Part shown: one piece after another, positions 17,465 to 27,914 of the stretch
Layout of the letters: every line of letters begins with the position of its first letter
How positions within the stretch are numbered: the stretch's first letter is position 1
NCBI RefSeq assembly: GCF_000829465.1
Contig: NZ_JXAL01000026.1
Coordinates: 62,001-126,000, forward strand
Source: Cohnella kolymensis
GTDB lineage: Bacteria > Bacillota > Bacilli > Paenibacillales > Paenibacillaceae
Reading direction: 5' to 3'
DNA length: 64,000 nucleotides
The notes under the pieces: model-generated
Told to the model about the DNA's origin: nothing
The model's input: the letters and a program-made list of their open reading frames with translations, nothing else
Database searches by the model: none
Program-made: the position numbers and the translations under genes

Positions 17465-18753
17465 TCAGTTCATGACACGGAAGTCTTCCAGCGCGTGACC
17501 GCGTTTCTCCATATCCGCAGGGTTCAGGCGTACGGTCAACACCAAGAATTCATCATCGGTGCCTTGTTCGGTGACTTCACCGACACGGTAGGCGAGCGCA
17601 GCCAGATCGCCGCGCGAAGCCGGAATCCGGAATTGCGCGACATCACCGAGCAGTTTGTCTTCGATCGCTTCTCTCAGACGATCCAAATCACGCTCCGAGA
17701 ATGCATTCATCCGGATCGTATCCGGACCTCCCGTTAACAGAGACAATGCAGCCGCCGAGCTGAGATCGATCTTATTATAGACCGTTAAGACCGGTGTACC
17801 GCCGGCGCCCAGCTCTTCCAGCACTTGCTCGACCACCTTCTGCTGCCTCTCCCGCATCGGAGAAGAAGAATCCACAACATGGAGCAGCAGATCCGCCTCG
17901 TTGGCTTCCTCCAGCGTTGCGCGGAATGCCGCGACAAGGTCGTGCGGCAAATTTTGAATGAAGCTACCGTATCCGTAATCATCACTTCTTTACCGCTCGG
18001 CAATATCAAACTGCGGGATGTCGGATCCAAAGTGGCGAACAGCTTGTTCTCCACGAGAACGTCTGCTGCCGTGAGCTGCCGCAGTAAAGTCGATTTTCCC
18101 GCATTCGTATAGCCCACCAGCGCGATCTGAAACACGCCGGCTTTGCGCCGGCGTTCGCGATGCAGCTTTCGGTGCTGCGTAACGGACTCCAACTGCCGTT
18201 TCAGCTCATTGATCCGGTTGCGGATATGCCGGCGGTCCATCTCAAGCTTGGTCTCGCCCGGACCACGGGTCCCGATGCCTCCGCCGAGACGGGACAGATT
18301 CACACCATGTCCCGACAATCGGGGCAGCAAGTAGGAGAGCTGCGCCAGCTCCACTTGGAGTATACCTTCACGCGTCTTGGCACGGCCGGCGAAGATATCG
18401 AGAATGAGCTGCGTCCGGTCGATTATTTTAAGATCCAGCGCTTCTTCCAAGTTGCGGACTTGCGCACCAGACAACTGCTGATCAAAGATTGCTGTCGTTG
18501 CTCCGGTTTGCTCCGCAAGCTCCTTTAGTTCCTGTGCTTTCCCTTTACCTATGAACCATCTGGAATCCGGAACTTCCCGCTGCTGCATCATCGTTTCGAC
18601 GACGTCAACGCCGGCTGTTTCAGCAAGCGACACGAGCTCTTCCATAGAATGCTGCGGATCGGCGCCCGATCTTTTGACCTCATCGGTTACCAGACTGACG
18701 AGCAGCGCTTTCTCCCTTTCTCCGGTTCCTGTATCGTAAGAGCTTTCTCTCAT
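17465..18753 (-). CDS. hflX: GTPase HflX, frame broken near 17964
   Basis: Ribosome-associated GTPase that splits stalled or heat-damaged ribosomes. An N-terminal HflX domain includes SRWFIGKGKAQEL and the GGGIGTRGPGE linker. The G domain has Walker A ALVGYTNAGKSTLL, then NKLFATLDPT (G2), and after the break G4 as VYNKIDL. The frame breaks at the G3 motif (ITDTV). Restoring one G (a C on the plus strand near 17964) gives DTVGFIQNLPHDLV, and the protein continues to 17465, about 429 aa as expected. The ATG has a GAGAGG site. It lies between spoVK and ynbB as in B. subtilis, where it is called ynbA. Confidence 0.9.
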
Positions 18754-18776
18754 ACGTTCACCTCTCTAAACAAGTA

Positions 18777-19757
18777 TCACACACTCCGGATATCCTCCGG
18801 TCGAAGAGACATCAGTTCCTGCCTCCCCGGCGTTCCGGCCGGATATTGAGACAGCAATCGCACCGCCTGATTGCGGATGGCCCTCTCCAGTACATTGCGT
18901 ACATATCTTGCGTTGCTGAAGTTATAGATCGTCTCGGACTTTTCTTGCATGAGCAGCTGACGAAATCTGAACAGCGTAGCGGGCGTCAGTGCATATTCCC
19001 TTTCTTTGCACATGCCCTCGGCAATCGACAGCAGCTGGTCAACCGTATAATCCGGAAAGTCCATTTGGATCGGAAAACGCGAAGGCAGTCCTGGATTTGT
19101 CAGCAAAAATGTTTCGATCTCAAGCGTATACCCTGCAAGTATGAGCACGAATTGATTTTTGTAATCTTCCATGGCCTTGACCAGCGTGTCGATCGCTTCC
19201 TTGCCGAAATCTTTCTCGCCGCCCCTGGCCAGACTGTATGCCTCATCAACGAATAGAACGCCGCCCAGCGCTTTCTTTACCAGATCGCGCGTCTTTTGGG
19301 CCGTATGCCCGATATATTCCCCGACGAGATCCGCACGCTCCACTTCGACGAGATGCCCTTTGGCCAGCAGCCCCATACCCTGAAATAACTTGGCGAGCAG
19401 CCGGGCTACGGTCGTTTTTCCCGTCCCGGGATTCCCTTTGAAAATCATATGGTATACATGCGCATGCGCTTGCAAGCCGGCCTCCGTTCTGAAATGGCCG
19501 ATTTGCAGCAAGGCATAGATCTCATACACCAATTCTTTGACGTTATCCAACCCTACCATGCGATCCAGCTCTTTTTGCCACTCGGACCAGGGCCCGCTTT
19601 GGGGCAGTGTACGCGGATTTCCCAATACTTCGGATGAATGCGCCCCGCCGGCTGCCTGTTGTTCCGGATTTCGCAAAATAATGTTAATCTGGCGGGAAGG
19701 TCTTGCCGCAGTACCCGATGCTTCACGTTTGTTGGTCGTGCCTGCCTTTGCGCTCAT
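18777..19757 (-). CDS. spoVK: Stage V sporulation protein K (AAA+ ATPase)
   Basis: AAA+ ATPase of the CbxX/CfqX group, needed in B. subtilis for late spore maturation in the mother cell. 326 aa. The first 55 residues are a low-complexity tail. Walker A is GNPGTGKTT at 108-116, the Walker B region is GVLFVDEAYSLARGG, the sensor region has FVLILAGYT, and arginine fingers are in NPGLPSRFP. The lid domain ends with FSNARYVRNVLERAI. It lies 23 bp upstream of hflX, in the conserved spoVK-hflX-ynbB-glnRA order. I see no clear sigma-E promoter. Confidence 0.92.
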   Translation of the reverse strand: MSAKAGTTNKREASGTAARPSRQINIILRNPEQQAAGGAHSSEVLGNPRTLPQSGPWSEWQKELDRMVGLDNVKELVYEIYALLQIGHFRTEAGLQAHAHVYHMIFKGNPGTGKTTVARLLAKLFQGMGLLAKGHLVEVERADLVGEYIGHTAQKTRDLVKKALGGVLFVDEAYSLARGGEKDFGKEAIDTLVKAMEDYKNQFVLILAGYTLEIETFLLTNPGLPSRFPIQMDFPDYTVDQLLSIAEGMCKEREYALTPATLFRFRQLLMQEKSETIYNFSNARYVRNVLERAIRNQAVRLLSQYPAGTPGRQELMSLRPEDIRSV

Positions 19758-19837
19758 CGCGTTTCACCCCATTGTGGCTTGTGTCGACGAAACTGCCGCA
19801 ATACAAATGTATTCCGGCCAAGCGGCGCATAGTCATG

Positions 19838-20500
19838 TCACAAGAACAGCTTGTTCCCCAGCCATTTGGTGAATGCCAGAACTTCCCGCGCTTCATGATA
19901 GGGAATCATTAGCACCTCGGAATCCGTCACGCGTACTTGCACGGGATCATAGCCGACCGTTTCGGCAATATCGGCGGCTCTGGCCCCATGATAGTTGTGA
20001 GTAACGATCACCGCCGATGCCCACCCGTTCTCATCCATGATTTGTTTGGCGAACAGCAGGTTTTCATAGGTGCTTCGGGATTGCGTGTCCATGGAGACCG
20101 CCTCGCCGGGCACACCTTTCTCAACCAGATAATTGCGCATGCCCTCGGCTTCCGTCAGCGTCGAACCGTTATGGTCCAGCCCGCCTGTCACGATAAACCT
20201 GGGAAACACGCCTTCCTTATACAACTGAAATGCGTAATCCAGTCGTTCCTTCAATCCCGGACTCGGTTCGTTATTCCATAATGAAGCCCCCAGCACGATA
20301 CCGGTGTCCGCACGCACAGCTGCGCCTTGTTTCGGAACGCCGTCAAAACCGACAATGATGAAATATAACGTTGCGCACCAAGCTGCGATTACCGCTAATC
20401 CTGCTGCCGCGATCCACATCAATCGACGAAGATAGATTTTGCTTCTGCGGCCTGATAAAGAACGAGAGGCCGACGGCCTCTCTTGTCTCATGTCGAGCAT
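19838..20500 (-). CDS. YdcF/SanA-like DUF218 membrane protein
   Basis: About 220 aa. There is a basic cytosolic N-terminus (SLSGRRSKIYLRR), one membrane helix (LMWIAAAGLAVIAAW), and then the DUF218 domain outside the membrane: GIVLGASLWNN, RFIVTGGLD, TEAEGMRNYL, QSRSTYENL and VIVTHNYHGARA. The family is linked to envelope barrier function (SanA/ElyC), with no defined reaction. The start chosen is ATG 20500, which overlaps the upstream stop as TAATG; an ATG at 20521 inside the previous gene is also possible. Probably coupled to the DUF402 gene. Confidence 0.85.
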   Translation of the reverse strand: MLDMRQERPSASRSLSGRRSKIYLRRLMWIAAAGLAVIAAWCATLYFIIVGFDGVPKQGAAVRADTGIVLGASLWNNEPSPGLKERLDYAFQLYKEGVFPRFIVTGGLDHNGSTLTEAEGMRNYLVEKGVPGEAVSMDTQSRSTYENLLFAKQIMDENGWASAVIVTHNYHGARAADIAETVGYDPVQVRVTDSEVLMIPYHEAREVLAFTKWLGNKLFL

Positions 20501-21060
20501 TATCCGTTGCCCCGCTCCCATCCGAGTTTGTCCAACAGCACGCGCCGGTGATGTCTGCTCAGATCGAAGTAAGGAAACTTGTGCTGGTTAATCAAATCCA
20601 TAAGCCGTGCGGCCGTTTTCTGCGCCATAGCGGAATCCCGCGGGGTTATTTGACCTTCATCGAGTGCCTCTTCGAGTTCATCCTCATCCAGGAGCAATTT
20701 CTCGCCTGTCGGCAGAACCACAATATCGAGAAACAAATCATCGAACCATGGCACCTGCTGATCTGTCATCCCTTGCGTTTTGCAAATATCGATATACCAC
20801 TGCACGACTTGCCCTCTGTCGTTGAACATTGTCGTAACGACAAAATGCTCGCCGCGGGGAAAATGCTGCATCCACAAATATCCGCGGTCGGCCAGGCACA
20901 TGCGCCGCCCGTTATATTCCTTCCATAACGGATCCCTGAGTTCGTGAATCCGGTACAACGTAACGAATCCTCTGAACTGCGCGTCATCCATCGGAATACA
21001 TGCATAGCTTTTCTTTAATATTCGCCGCCAATTGGCCCGATCCGAGAATTTACGTTTCAT
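20500..21060 (-). CDS. DUF402 domain protein
   Basis: Cytosolic DUF402 protein of 186 aa, related to the nucleoside di/triphosphate phosphatase group (Ntdp-like). Visible core: MCLADRGYLWMQHFP, then VTTMFNDRGQVVQWYIDIC and the acidic metal-site stretch WFDDLFLDIVVLP. The ATG at 21060 begins MKRKFSDRANWRRI; a longer reading from 21171 passes through the terminator and is unlikely. The C-terminus runs into the next gene by TAATG overlap. Function by family only. Confidence 0.85.
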   Translation of the reverse strand: MKRKFSDRANWRRILKKSYACIPMDDAQFRGFVTLYRIHELRDPLWKEYNGRRMCLADRGYLWMQHFPRGEHFVVTTMFNDRGQVVQWYIDICKTQGMTDQQVPWFDDLFLDIVVLPTGEKLLLDEDELEEALDEGQITPRDSAMAQKTAARLMDLINQHKFPYFDLSRHHRRVLLDKLGWERGNG

Positions 21061-21130
21061 TAGGCATGACTGTCCTTTCCGTCCCACATCATATACAAAG
21101 CTTACCACAAGTCGCCTAAACGAACCAGTA

Positions 21131-21183
21131 AATAAGGCTGCCTCGATTGCAGAACAAACTTCTGCATTCAAGACAGCCTATTG
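21131..21183 (-). terminator. Terminator after the penicillin-binding protein gene
   Basis: AATAAGGCTG pairs with CAGCCTATT and an inner stem GCAGAA/TTCTGC closes a short loop. It separates the PBP gene from the DUF402 gene. Confidence 0.65.
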
Positions 21184-21219
21184 ATTCATTTTTGCGGAAA
21201 TTCGCTGCTGTTCAGCCTA

Positions 21220-23817
21220 TTATGGCCATATAAGCGAGCCGCTCGGTGACGAGCTTGGTGACGAACTCGCTGACGCGCTTGGCGAAGAACCGGGTAACGA
21301 CCTCGTGCTTGTCGTCGGCGTCGGCGACGGACTCGGCGACGGGCTTGGAGAAGGTGACGGACTCGGCGAAGGACTTGGGCTTGGAGAAGGTGACGGGCTT
21401 ACGTTCCCGCCTCCATCACCTTCCTCCGGCGGAGGTGACTGTTCATCCGGCGGTATGATTCCGCCCTCATCGCCTTGTCCGTCCGGAATTCCGTCGCCGT
21501 TCTCATCCACAATGCCGTCAGATGGAGTCGGGCTCGGTGAAACAGGATCCATGCCTGTCGTTACAGTAATCGTAATCTGAGGAGAAGGCGGGCTCTCCTG
21601 CTTCGTATCCGATTGATATGCGGTGACATAGTAGGTATACGTTTCATCCGGCATGATCTGCATGTCATCGAACATCGGATCAGCGCTTTCCCCGATCACC
21701 CTGAACGTGCTTTCCGTGCTTCCTTTTCGGTACACCTTGTACGTGATGTTTTTTTCGGTCACCGCGTTCCAATTCAGCTCCACGGCGACCAGATCCGGGG
21801 AGTATACTCCCGTCAGGCCTGTGATCGCCTGCACCGGCTTTTTTTCGATCACGCCCTCCGGTTTCGGGAAGCCTAACTTCTTCTTGCCCTCCAGCGCTTT
21901 GGACATAACGGTCGAGAACATTTCAGCCGCTTGCCCGCTGCTGTTCTTAAGCAGATGGTCCTTATCGGTCTTGTCATATCCCATCCATACCGCGGCCGTC
22001 CATTCCGGCGTATAGCCTACGAACCATACGTCTCGGTTGGCGCTGGATTTTAAGCCTTTGATGCCATGCTGTGTCGTACCGGTCTTACCTGCTACGATAC
22101 GGCCGCTGATATTGGCCCGGACACCCGTACCGCCCCGCTGTGTCACACCTTTGAGCAGTTCCGTCACATAGAATGCTGTTTGTGGGGACATTACGCGCTC
22201 AGCGCTGTTTTCATCATATTCATAGACGAGCTTTCCCTTACTATTTCTAATGTTAAGAATGCTGTGCGGATCCTGAAGCTCCCCGCCATTGGCAAATGCG
22301 CCGTAACCCCGCGCCATTTGAAGCGGAGTAACGCCGTGAGTCAAGCCGCCAAGAGCGATCGATAGATTGCGGTCCTGCTTCTTATCCAGTGTAAAGCCCA
22401 GATTGTCGGCGAAATCCAATCCTTTTTTCACGCCGATTTCGTTTAGCAGCCAGACGGCCGAGACGTTACGCGATTCCTTGATCGCCTCGCTCATGGGAAT
22501 CGGGCCGCGGTACTTTATTCGATTTGAGTTTGACGGACAGTACTTGCCGTTATCAAAGCATTGCTTTTCATCCTGCACGATAGACCATGGGAAGAAATTC
22601 CCTGTTTCTATAGCTGGCCCATAAGACGCGATCGGTTTAAAAGAAGAGCCCGGCTGCCGCTGTTTTGTTACCCGGTTCCAGCCTTGCTTCTCGTAATTGC
22701 GTCCGCCGACCATGGCGATCAAAGAACCGTCGTGCTGGTCCATAATGACCATCGAACCTTGCACGATCTGTTTGTCCTTGCTTTTTTCGAACAGTGAATC
22801 ATTTTTGAATGCCGATTCCATGGCAAGCTGGGCCTTGGTATCGATCGTGGTGGTAATTCGGTACCCGCCGCTCAGCAATTCTTCCTCGCTCAGGCCTGTT
22901 CTGTCTTTTGCTTCTTCCACAACATAATCGATATAACTCAAATATTTGGCGTTTTGCTTGGGAACGACGTCGGGGTCGTATTCCTCCTTGGCCGCTGCTT
23001 CTTTCTCCGCAGCCGTGATCAAGCCTTGCTCCTGCATGAGACTTAATACGACATTCCGCCGTTCCATCGATTTCTCCGGATTGCTGATCGGATTGTACGT
23101 GGACGGAGCCTTCGGAATTCCCGCCAAAGTGGCGATCTCCCACAATTTAAGCTCATTAAGCGGCTTATTGAAGTAAAATTTTGCTGCCGTTTTCACTCCA
23201 TATTGTCCTTTGCCGAAATAGATCCGGTTCAGATACAATTCCAGAATTTCCTCTTTACTTCTATGCTTCTCCAAAGCGAGAGCGATAGAAGCCTCCGTTC
23301 CTTTACGGAATATCGTCTTATCCGCATTCAGGAACAAGTTTTTGGCGAGCTGCTGGGTAATCGTACTTGCGCCTTCAACCGCTTTTCGAGCGATGACGTC
23401 TTTCACCAACGCCCGGCCGATCCCCATCAGATCGACACCGCTGTGTTCGTAAAATCTTTTATCCTCCGTGGCGACAAAAGCTTTCTGCACCATCGGCGGT
23501 ATTTCCTTGAAAGGTACAAGTTCGCGGTTTCCTTCATGTCCCAGAACTAATTTCGAGACTTCTTTATCATTGCGGTCTACGATAACCGAGGCTTGATTTA
23601 GATTTAATTTATTGATGTTGGCGCTCAAAATACGCTCGCCGTTCAGGATGATCAGCAAGTAGCCGACCACTGCGCACACAACGGCGAACAATGCTACGAA
23701 TAATAGCCAGATGAGGCCCACGCGTTTTCTCTTTTTATGAGGGCCTCCGCCCTTCGGTTTGTTTGTCGCTCGCCCGGACGCCGTACTATGGTTTCCACTC
23801 GCCCCTGGTTGTTTCAT
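21220..23817 (-). CDS. Class A penicillin-binding protein (PBP1A type) with Ser-Pro tail
   Basis: Bifunctional cell-wall synthase, 865 aa, with a short basic cytosolic tail, one membrane helix (LIWLLFVALFAVVCAVVGY) and the rest outside. The glycosyltransferase domain has EDKRFYEHSGVD and GASTITQQLAKNLF. The transpeptidase has the active-site SFKP in QPGSSFKPI, an SRN-like motif in ESRNVSA, and KTGTT. A fibronectin III-like domain follows near residues 690-770. The last about 100 residues are low complexity: DGNGDGIPDGQGDE, then a long run of Ser-Pro and Ser/Ala-rich sequence encoded by near-identical short DNA repeats (about 21300-21400). Tail length is likely to vary between strains. Confidence 0.93.
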   Translation of the reverse strand: MKQPGASGNHSTASGRATNKPKGGGPHKKRKRVGLIWLLFVALFAVVCAVVGYLLIILNGERILSANINKLNLNQASVIVDRNDKEVSKLVLGHEGNRELVPFKEIPPMVQKAFVATEDKRFYEHSGVDLMGIGRALVKDVIARKAVEGASTITQQLAKNLFLNADKTIFRKGTEASIALALEKHRSKEEILELYLNRIYFGKGQYGVKTAAKFYFNKPLNELKLWEIATLAGIPKAPSTYNPISNPEKSMERRNVVLSLMQEQGLITAAEKEAAAKEEYDPDVVPKQNAKYLSYIDYVVEEAKDRTGLSEEELLSGGYRITTTIDTKAQLAMESAFKNDSLFEKSKDKQIVQGSMVIMDQHDGSLIAMVGGRNYEKQGWNRVTKQRQPGSSFKPIASYGPAIETGNFFPWSIVQDEKQCFDNGKYCPSNSNRIKYRGPIPMSEAIKESRNVSAVWLLNEIGVKKGLDFADNLGFTLDKKQDRNLSIALGGLTHGVTPLQMARGYGAFANGGELQDPHSILNIRNSKGKLVYEYDENSAERVMSPQTAFYVTELLKGVTQRGGTGVRANISGRIVAGKTGTTQHGIKGLKSSANRDVWFVGYTPEWTAAVWMGYDKTDKDHLLKNSSGQAAEMFSTVMSKALEGKKKLGFPKPEGVIEKKPVQAITGLTGVYSPDLVAVELNWNAVTEKNITYKVYRKGSTESTFRVIGESADPMFDDMQIMPDETYTYYVTAYQSDTKQESPPSPQITITVTTGMDPVSPSPTPSDGIVDENGDGIPDGQGDEGGIIPPDEQSPPPEEGDGGGNVSPSPSPSPSPSPSPSPSPSPSPSPSPTPTTSTRSLPGSSPSASASSSPSSSPSGSLIWP

Positions 23818-23869
23818 ATCGGTCTCCCCCTATTTCCAAATAATTCTCTCTGTATCTCATTTACCCAGT

Positions 23870-23903
23870 AAAGAAAGAACAACCCGCGATTTGGGGTTGC
23901 TCG
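23870..23903 (-). terminator. Terminator after hfq
   Basis: On the minus strand GCAACCCC pairs with GGGTTGTT around a 7-nt loop, with a T-rich tail (CTTTCTTT). Confidence 0.65.
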
Positions 23904-23978
23904 GCTGCAGGTCTATTCTGTTAGACGGCTGACGCTGGGGTAAAGTTTCACAAAATACCGCCGGGACGGGCCCGAAAA

Positions 23979-24221
23979 TCAGTTGTCCGACCCGCTCTCT
24001 TGCTGCATCAACGATACGTTGCGCTGCGGCATAAACGTGCTGATCGCATGTTTGTATACCATTTGTTGACGGCCTTCACTGTCGATCACGATGGTGAAGT
24101 TGTCAAACGCGCGGACAACACCGCGGATCTGAAAACCGTTGGTCAAATAAACAGTGACCGGAATACTGTCTTTGCGAAGTTGATTAAGAAACGTATCCTG
24201 GATGTTAATGGACTTGTTCAT
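23979..24221 (-). CDS. hfq: RNA chaperone Hfq
   Basis: Sm-like hexameric RNA-binding protein, 80 aa. The Sm1 region has [20 protein letters not shown] with the proximal-face Gln and Asp residues. Sm2 has the signature VYKHAIST. The C-terminal tail is short, as in Firmicutes. It lies 30 bp after miaA, the conserved miaA-hfq pair, and is the last gene of the mutS-mutL-miaA cluster before a terminator. Confidence 0.97.
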   Translation of the reverse strand: MNKSINIQDTFLNQLRKDSIPVTVYLTNGFQIRGVVRAFDNFTIVIDSEGRQQMVYKHAISTFMPQRNVSLMQQESGSDN

Positions 24222-24251
24222 TCGCCGAAAACCCCCATCGCCACAAAAAGA

Positions 24252-25234
24252 TTATGAACAAATATATTCAAGATCAATCGGAAACTTTCCTGCTATTATA
24301 GCACAGATCGCTTTGAAAAGTTCGCTGTTTTTTGAGAATGCGCCGACATCGACCCATTCCAGTTGTTTCATATGCCTGAACCAAGAGAGTTGGCGTTTGG
24401 CAAAATGCCTAGTATCGCGCTTGAGAATATCCACCGCAGCATTGTACTCCAGCTCTCCGGCAAGGTATGCGGCTATTTCTTTGTAGCCGAGTCCTCTCAT
24501 GGATACCGCGTCTCTGGGAACTCCTTCATCCAATAAGGCTTTCACTTCATTTACCAACCTGCATCCAGCATGTCATCGACCCGTTGTTCGATACGGCGAT
24601 AGAGAACCGCACGATCCATCGTCAATCCGATCACGCATAACCGGTAAGGCGACGCCTTCTCGTCCCCGCGCGACTGCTCTTGAAGCATCGACAGCGGTTT
24701 TCCGGTAAGCTGAAACACCTCCAAAGCGCGAATGACCCTGCCCTCGTCATTGTAATGAAGCTTTGCTGCTGTAACGGGATCTACAGCGGCCAAGCGTTCA
24801 TGCAGCGATTCAGCGCCATGCTCACGTGCATATTTCCTCATTTCCTCGCGAAAAGAATCGTCCGCTCCATGCTGTTGGAACTGAAATCCGTAGCAGACGG
24901 ATTCCACATATAATCCTGTACCCCCTACGATAAACGGCAAACGCCCACGCGCATGGATTTCTTGAATTTTCTGTGTACATAAGGTTTGAAACTCGGATAC
25001 GGAAAAAGGATAATCCGGTTCGCAAATGTCAATGAGGTGATGCGGAATCCCTTGCATCTCTTCCGGACTCAGCTTGGCCGTGCCGATATCCATACGGCGA
25101 TACACCTGCATCGAATCTCCGCTGATGATTTCAGCATTCAAGGCTTTGGCGATCTGCAGGCTGAGCGCGGTTTTTCCGACTGCGGTCGGACCGACCAGTA
25201 CAAGCAGCGGCGGACGATCGTCCATTTCATTCAT
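24252..25234 (-). CDS. miaA: tRNA dimethylallyltransferase, frame broken near 24556
   Basis: Adds a dimethylallyl group to A37 of tRNAs reading UNN codons. Walker A VGPTAVGKTALS lies near residues 12-23, the catalytic region SGDSMQVYRRMDIGTAK near 40-56, and the isoprenyl-site VGGTGLYVES segment near 110. The frame stops early after DDMLDAG. Adding one T to a TT run (AA on the plus strand at 24556-24557) restores LVNEVKALLDEGVPR and the tRNA-binding end MRGLGYKEIAAYL, with FAKRQLSWFR, to 24252. The corrected protein is about 327 aa, normal for the family. It overlaps the upstream methyltransferase by 8 bp. Confidence 0.92.
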
Positions 25235-26006
25235 TAATATGTATCACTCCGTAAGCAACAGCGGATGTAGACACCCGGATGCGGTCGAACCCGAGCCGCT
25301 CAAATTGTCCGCTGTCGCGATGATCTTTCAGTACAACCTTCTTGCGGGCGACCCGGACCGCATTCCTCACCGCAGTCTCGGACAGCGGTTCCCCGTGCGC
25401 TTGGGAGCGCAGAGGCTTCATCGAAGTGGACGCACCAACAGCGAGTTCGAACATCGGATCGAAATAAACGATATCCACACTGTTATCTTTCATCTTCTCC
25501 AGCACATCGTCATGGAAACCGAGCAAGGGTTCAATTCTCCGCATTGCCGCGTCGATATCCGGAAACCCGGTTTCATAGGTTTGCAGACCTTCCCGAACAA
25601 TAGTATGGAGTATTGGGGAAGCTTCCACCGCAATGACCTTCCCTTCCGGTCCGGCCGCATAACTGAGGACAAGCGAATCGGAGCATAATCCCGCTGTACA
25701 ATCCAACACCGAATCGCCGCGTTGTAATCCGGATACCGTAACGAGCGCATCGTTCCCGCCATCTCTTAACCTTTTCACACGAATGAGCGCCATGCTTGGA
25801 TGGAAAAAAAGCGGAGGCAGCCCCTCCGACACGTAACGAAGCTCCTTAGGCATAACGACCAATACTCCGTCGGCGCTGTATTTGGATTGCATCCCTCGAA
25901 GCGTCATATTCCGCCGGGGAACAAAAGCAGCCTGCAATTCCGCCGCAAGCTGCCGCGCCCGGGTAACGGTCCGCTCCACCGGGCGCTCCGAGGTTGTGAC
26001 AAGCAT
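25227..26006 (-). CDS. Class I SAM methyltransferase, RsmJ-like
   Basis: Probable SAM-dependent methyltransferase of 259 aa. SAM motif I is VLDCTAGLCSDSLVL, and VIAVEASP gives the acidic residue binding the ribose. The catalytic motif VYFDPMF resembles the DPMxP of RsmJ-type rRNA guanine-N2 methyltransferases. The start ATG 26006 overlaps the corrected mutL stop as TAATG. Paenibacillaceae commonly carry this gene between mutL and miaA. Its rRNA target is inferred only from the RsmJ-like motif. Confidence 0.82.
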   Translation of the reverse strand: MLVTTSERPVERTVTRARQLAAELQAAFVPRRNMTLRGMQSKYSADGVLVVMPKELRYVSEGLPPLFFHPSMALIRVKRLRDGGNDALVTVSGLQRGDSVLDCTAGLCSDSLVLSYAAGPEGKVIAVEASPILHTIVREGLQTYETGFPDIDAAMRRIEPLLGFHDDVLEKMKDNSVDIVYFDPMFELAVGASTSMKPLRSQAHGEPLSETAVRNAVRVARKKVVLKDHRDSGQFERLGFDRIRVSTSAVAYGVIHINE

Positions 26007-27878
26007 TACATCACCCGCTTTGAACATTTTTCCAGCTCATAGGTGCTGAAGCTGACGACGATCGGCCGGCGTGAGGACATGTGTACGGCTGGCGGCATTT
26101 CGCGAGACGCTGAAGGAGCATTTCTGCAGATTCCCTGGTAAGCGCCTGATTGGCTTTAATGGAAGCTTTGCAGGAGCACAAAATCGCCGCTTTCTCCCGC
26201 AGCGCGTGCAAGTCCACGCTTCGCTCGTTCATGACCCACTCGGCCATTTCGCGCACCACAGCGGCTTCATCTCCGTCCGGAAACCAATGCGGCACCGCAC
26301 GTATGATAAAGGTATTACCCCCGAAATCCTCCAAATATACTCCTGCGCTCTGGAATACAGACAGCCGGTTTCTCAGCACCGAGCTTTCGTCCGGCGCAAA
26401 TTCAAGCGTAACCGGAAGCAGCAGCTCCTGGCTCGCATCCTCCGGGCGTCCGAACTTGTCATAGTAAAATTCATAATGAATGCGTTCATGGGCGGCATGC
26501 TGATCGATCAAATACAGTCCGTTATCATTCTGCGCCACAAGATAGGTTCCGTGCAGCTGCCCGACCCAATTCAGCTCAGGAAAGGCAGCGACCTGCGGCT
26601 TGACTTCTGGTGCCGCAAAAGCGGATTTCCACAGCTCCTCCGGTATTTTGTCGGGGGCTTCCCTCTTTTCCGGTCGTTTAAAAGAAGAGGCGCCACCAGG
26701 AGACGTTTCGCGTGACGGCGGCAAAGCCGTCTGATAGCTCGGCCTGTATTCCGCGACCTTGCCGGTATCGGTTAGCGATGCTGCCGATGCCTCATTGCGG
26801 GCATCTTCAGACGGAAGCTGAAAACGGATTTGATCCTGCACCCAACTATCCGGTCTGGCGGATCGGATCGCGGATCCCGATGGGATATAAGCCTCGCTGC
26901 CCAGCGCTTTCTTGACCGCGCTTTCGACAAAGCTGCGAAGCTCGTTTTCCTTGCTGAACCGCACTTCCAGCTTGGCAGGATGAACGTTCACATCCACCAG
27001 CGTAGGATGCATTTTCAAATGAAGCACGGAAAGAGGAAACCGGTGAATAGGCAGCAGCGTATGATACGCCTGCAGCAGCGGTTGAACGACTGCCTGGCTG
27101 CGCACGTATCGGCCGTTAACAAGGACAGTAACGGCGTTACGGTTCGCCCGCGTCTCCACCGGGAGCGCAGTCAATCCCGTAAGCGTGTAGTCGGGATTCT
27201 CCGCGTGTACTTCCAGCATCGCCTTGGCGGATGAAGTTCCGTAGACCGCCGCAACAACCTGACGCAATTCACCGTTGCCGGGCGTGCGCAGCAGCATGTT
27301 GCCGTTATGCGAAAAAGTGAATGCGATATCCGGCCGCGCCAGCGCCTGCCGATAGACGACATCGGACAAATGACCGAGCTCCGTCTGGACGGTTTTCATA
27401 TATTTCAACCGCGCGGGGGTATTGTAGAACAAATCCCTGACGACCATTTCGGTACCCCGCGGGGCGTTGCATTCTTTGTTCGCTTGAATGCCGCCGCCCT
27501 CTATTTCAATACATCGGCCCAAGCTCCGTCATCCGTGGAGCTGACGCATTTCACCTTGGAGACGGCGGCAATACTGGGCAGAGCTTCGCCTCGAAACCCT
27601 AAGGTCATGATTTGGAACAGGTCTTTGCCGGTCGCTATTTTGCTCGTCGCATGCCGCTGAAAGGCGAGCAGCATATCGTCAGGCTCGATACCCGAGCCGT
27701 TATCCGCTACACGCAGCAGCGCGAGTCCGCCTTCTTCGGCGGCCACATCGATGCGGGAAGCTCCGGCGTCGACTGCATTTTCCATCAGTTCCTTCAAGAC
27801 CGAAGCCGGCCGTTCGACGACCTCGCCGGCGGCAATCTGGTTCGCTAAATGTTCATCGAGGGGACGGATGACGCCCAT
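26006..27878 (-). CDS. mutL: DNA mismatch repair protein MutL, two frame breaks
   Basis: GHKL ATPase and (in Gram-positives) latent endonuclease that links MutS to downstream repair. The ATPase part has [26 protein letters not shown], and [12 protein letters not shown]. The first break is near 27519: one G added to a GGG run after DDGAW restores [10 protein letters not shown] and [15 protein letters not shown]. The C-terminal domain has [14 protein letters not shown] and DQHAAHERI, whose DQHAAxE is the endonuclease metal motif. A second break near 26070 hides the C-terminus; one G added to CACGCC gives [16 protein letters not shown] and a TAA at 26008-26006. The corrected protein is about 624 aa. 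Both breaks are single missing bases. Confidence 0.93.
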
Positions 27879-27914
27879 GCGGACTCACTCCTTCAACGCG
27901 TTCGTTTCGTTAGA

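Noticed and set aside
26011..26040. Fusion of mutL to the methyltransferase gene
   Set aside because: The open frame across the junction disappears once the mutL break at 26070 is repaired; a TAATG overlap then fits.
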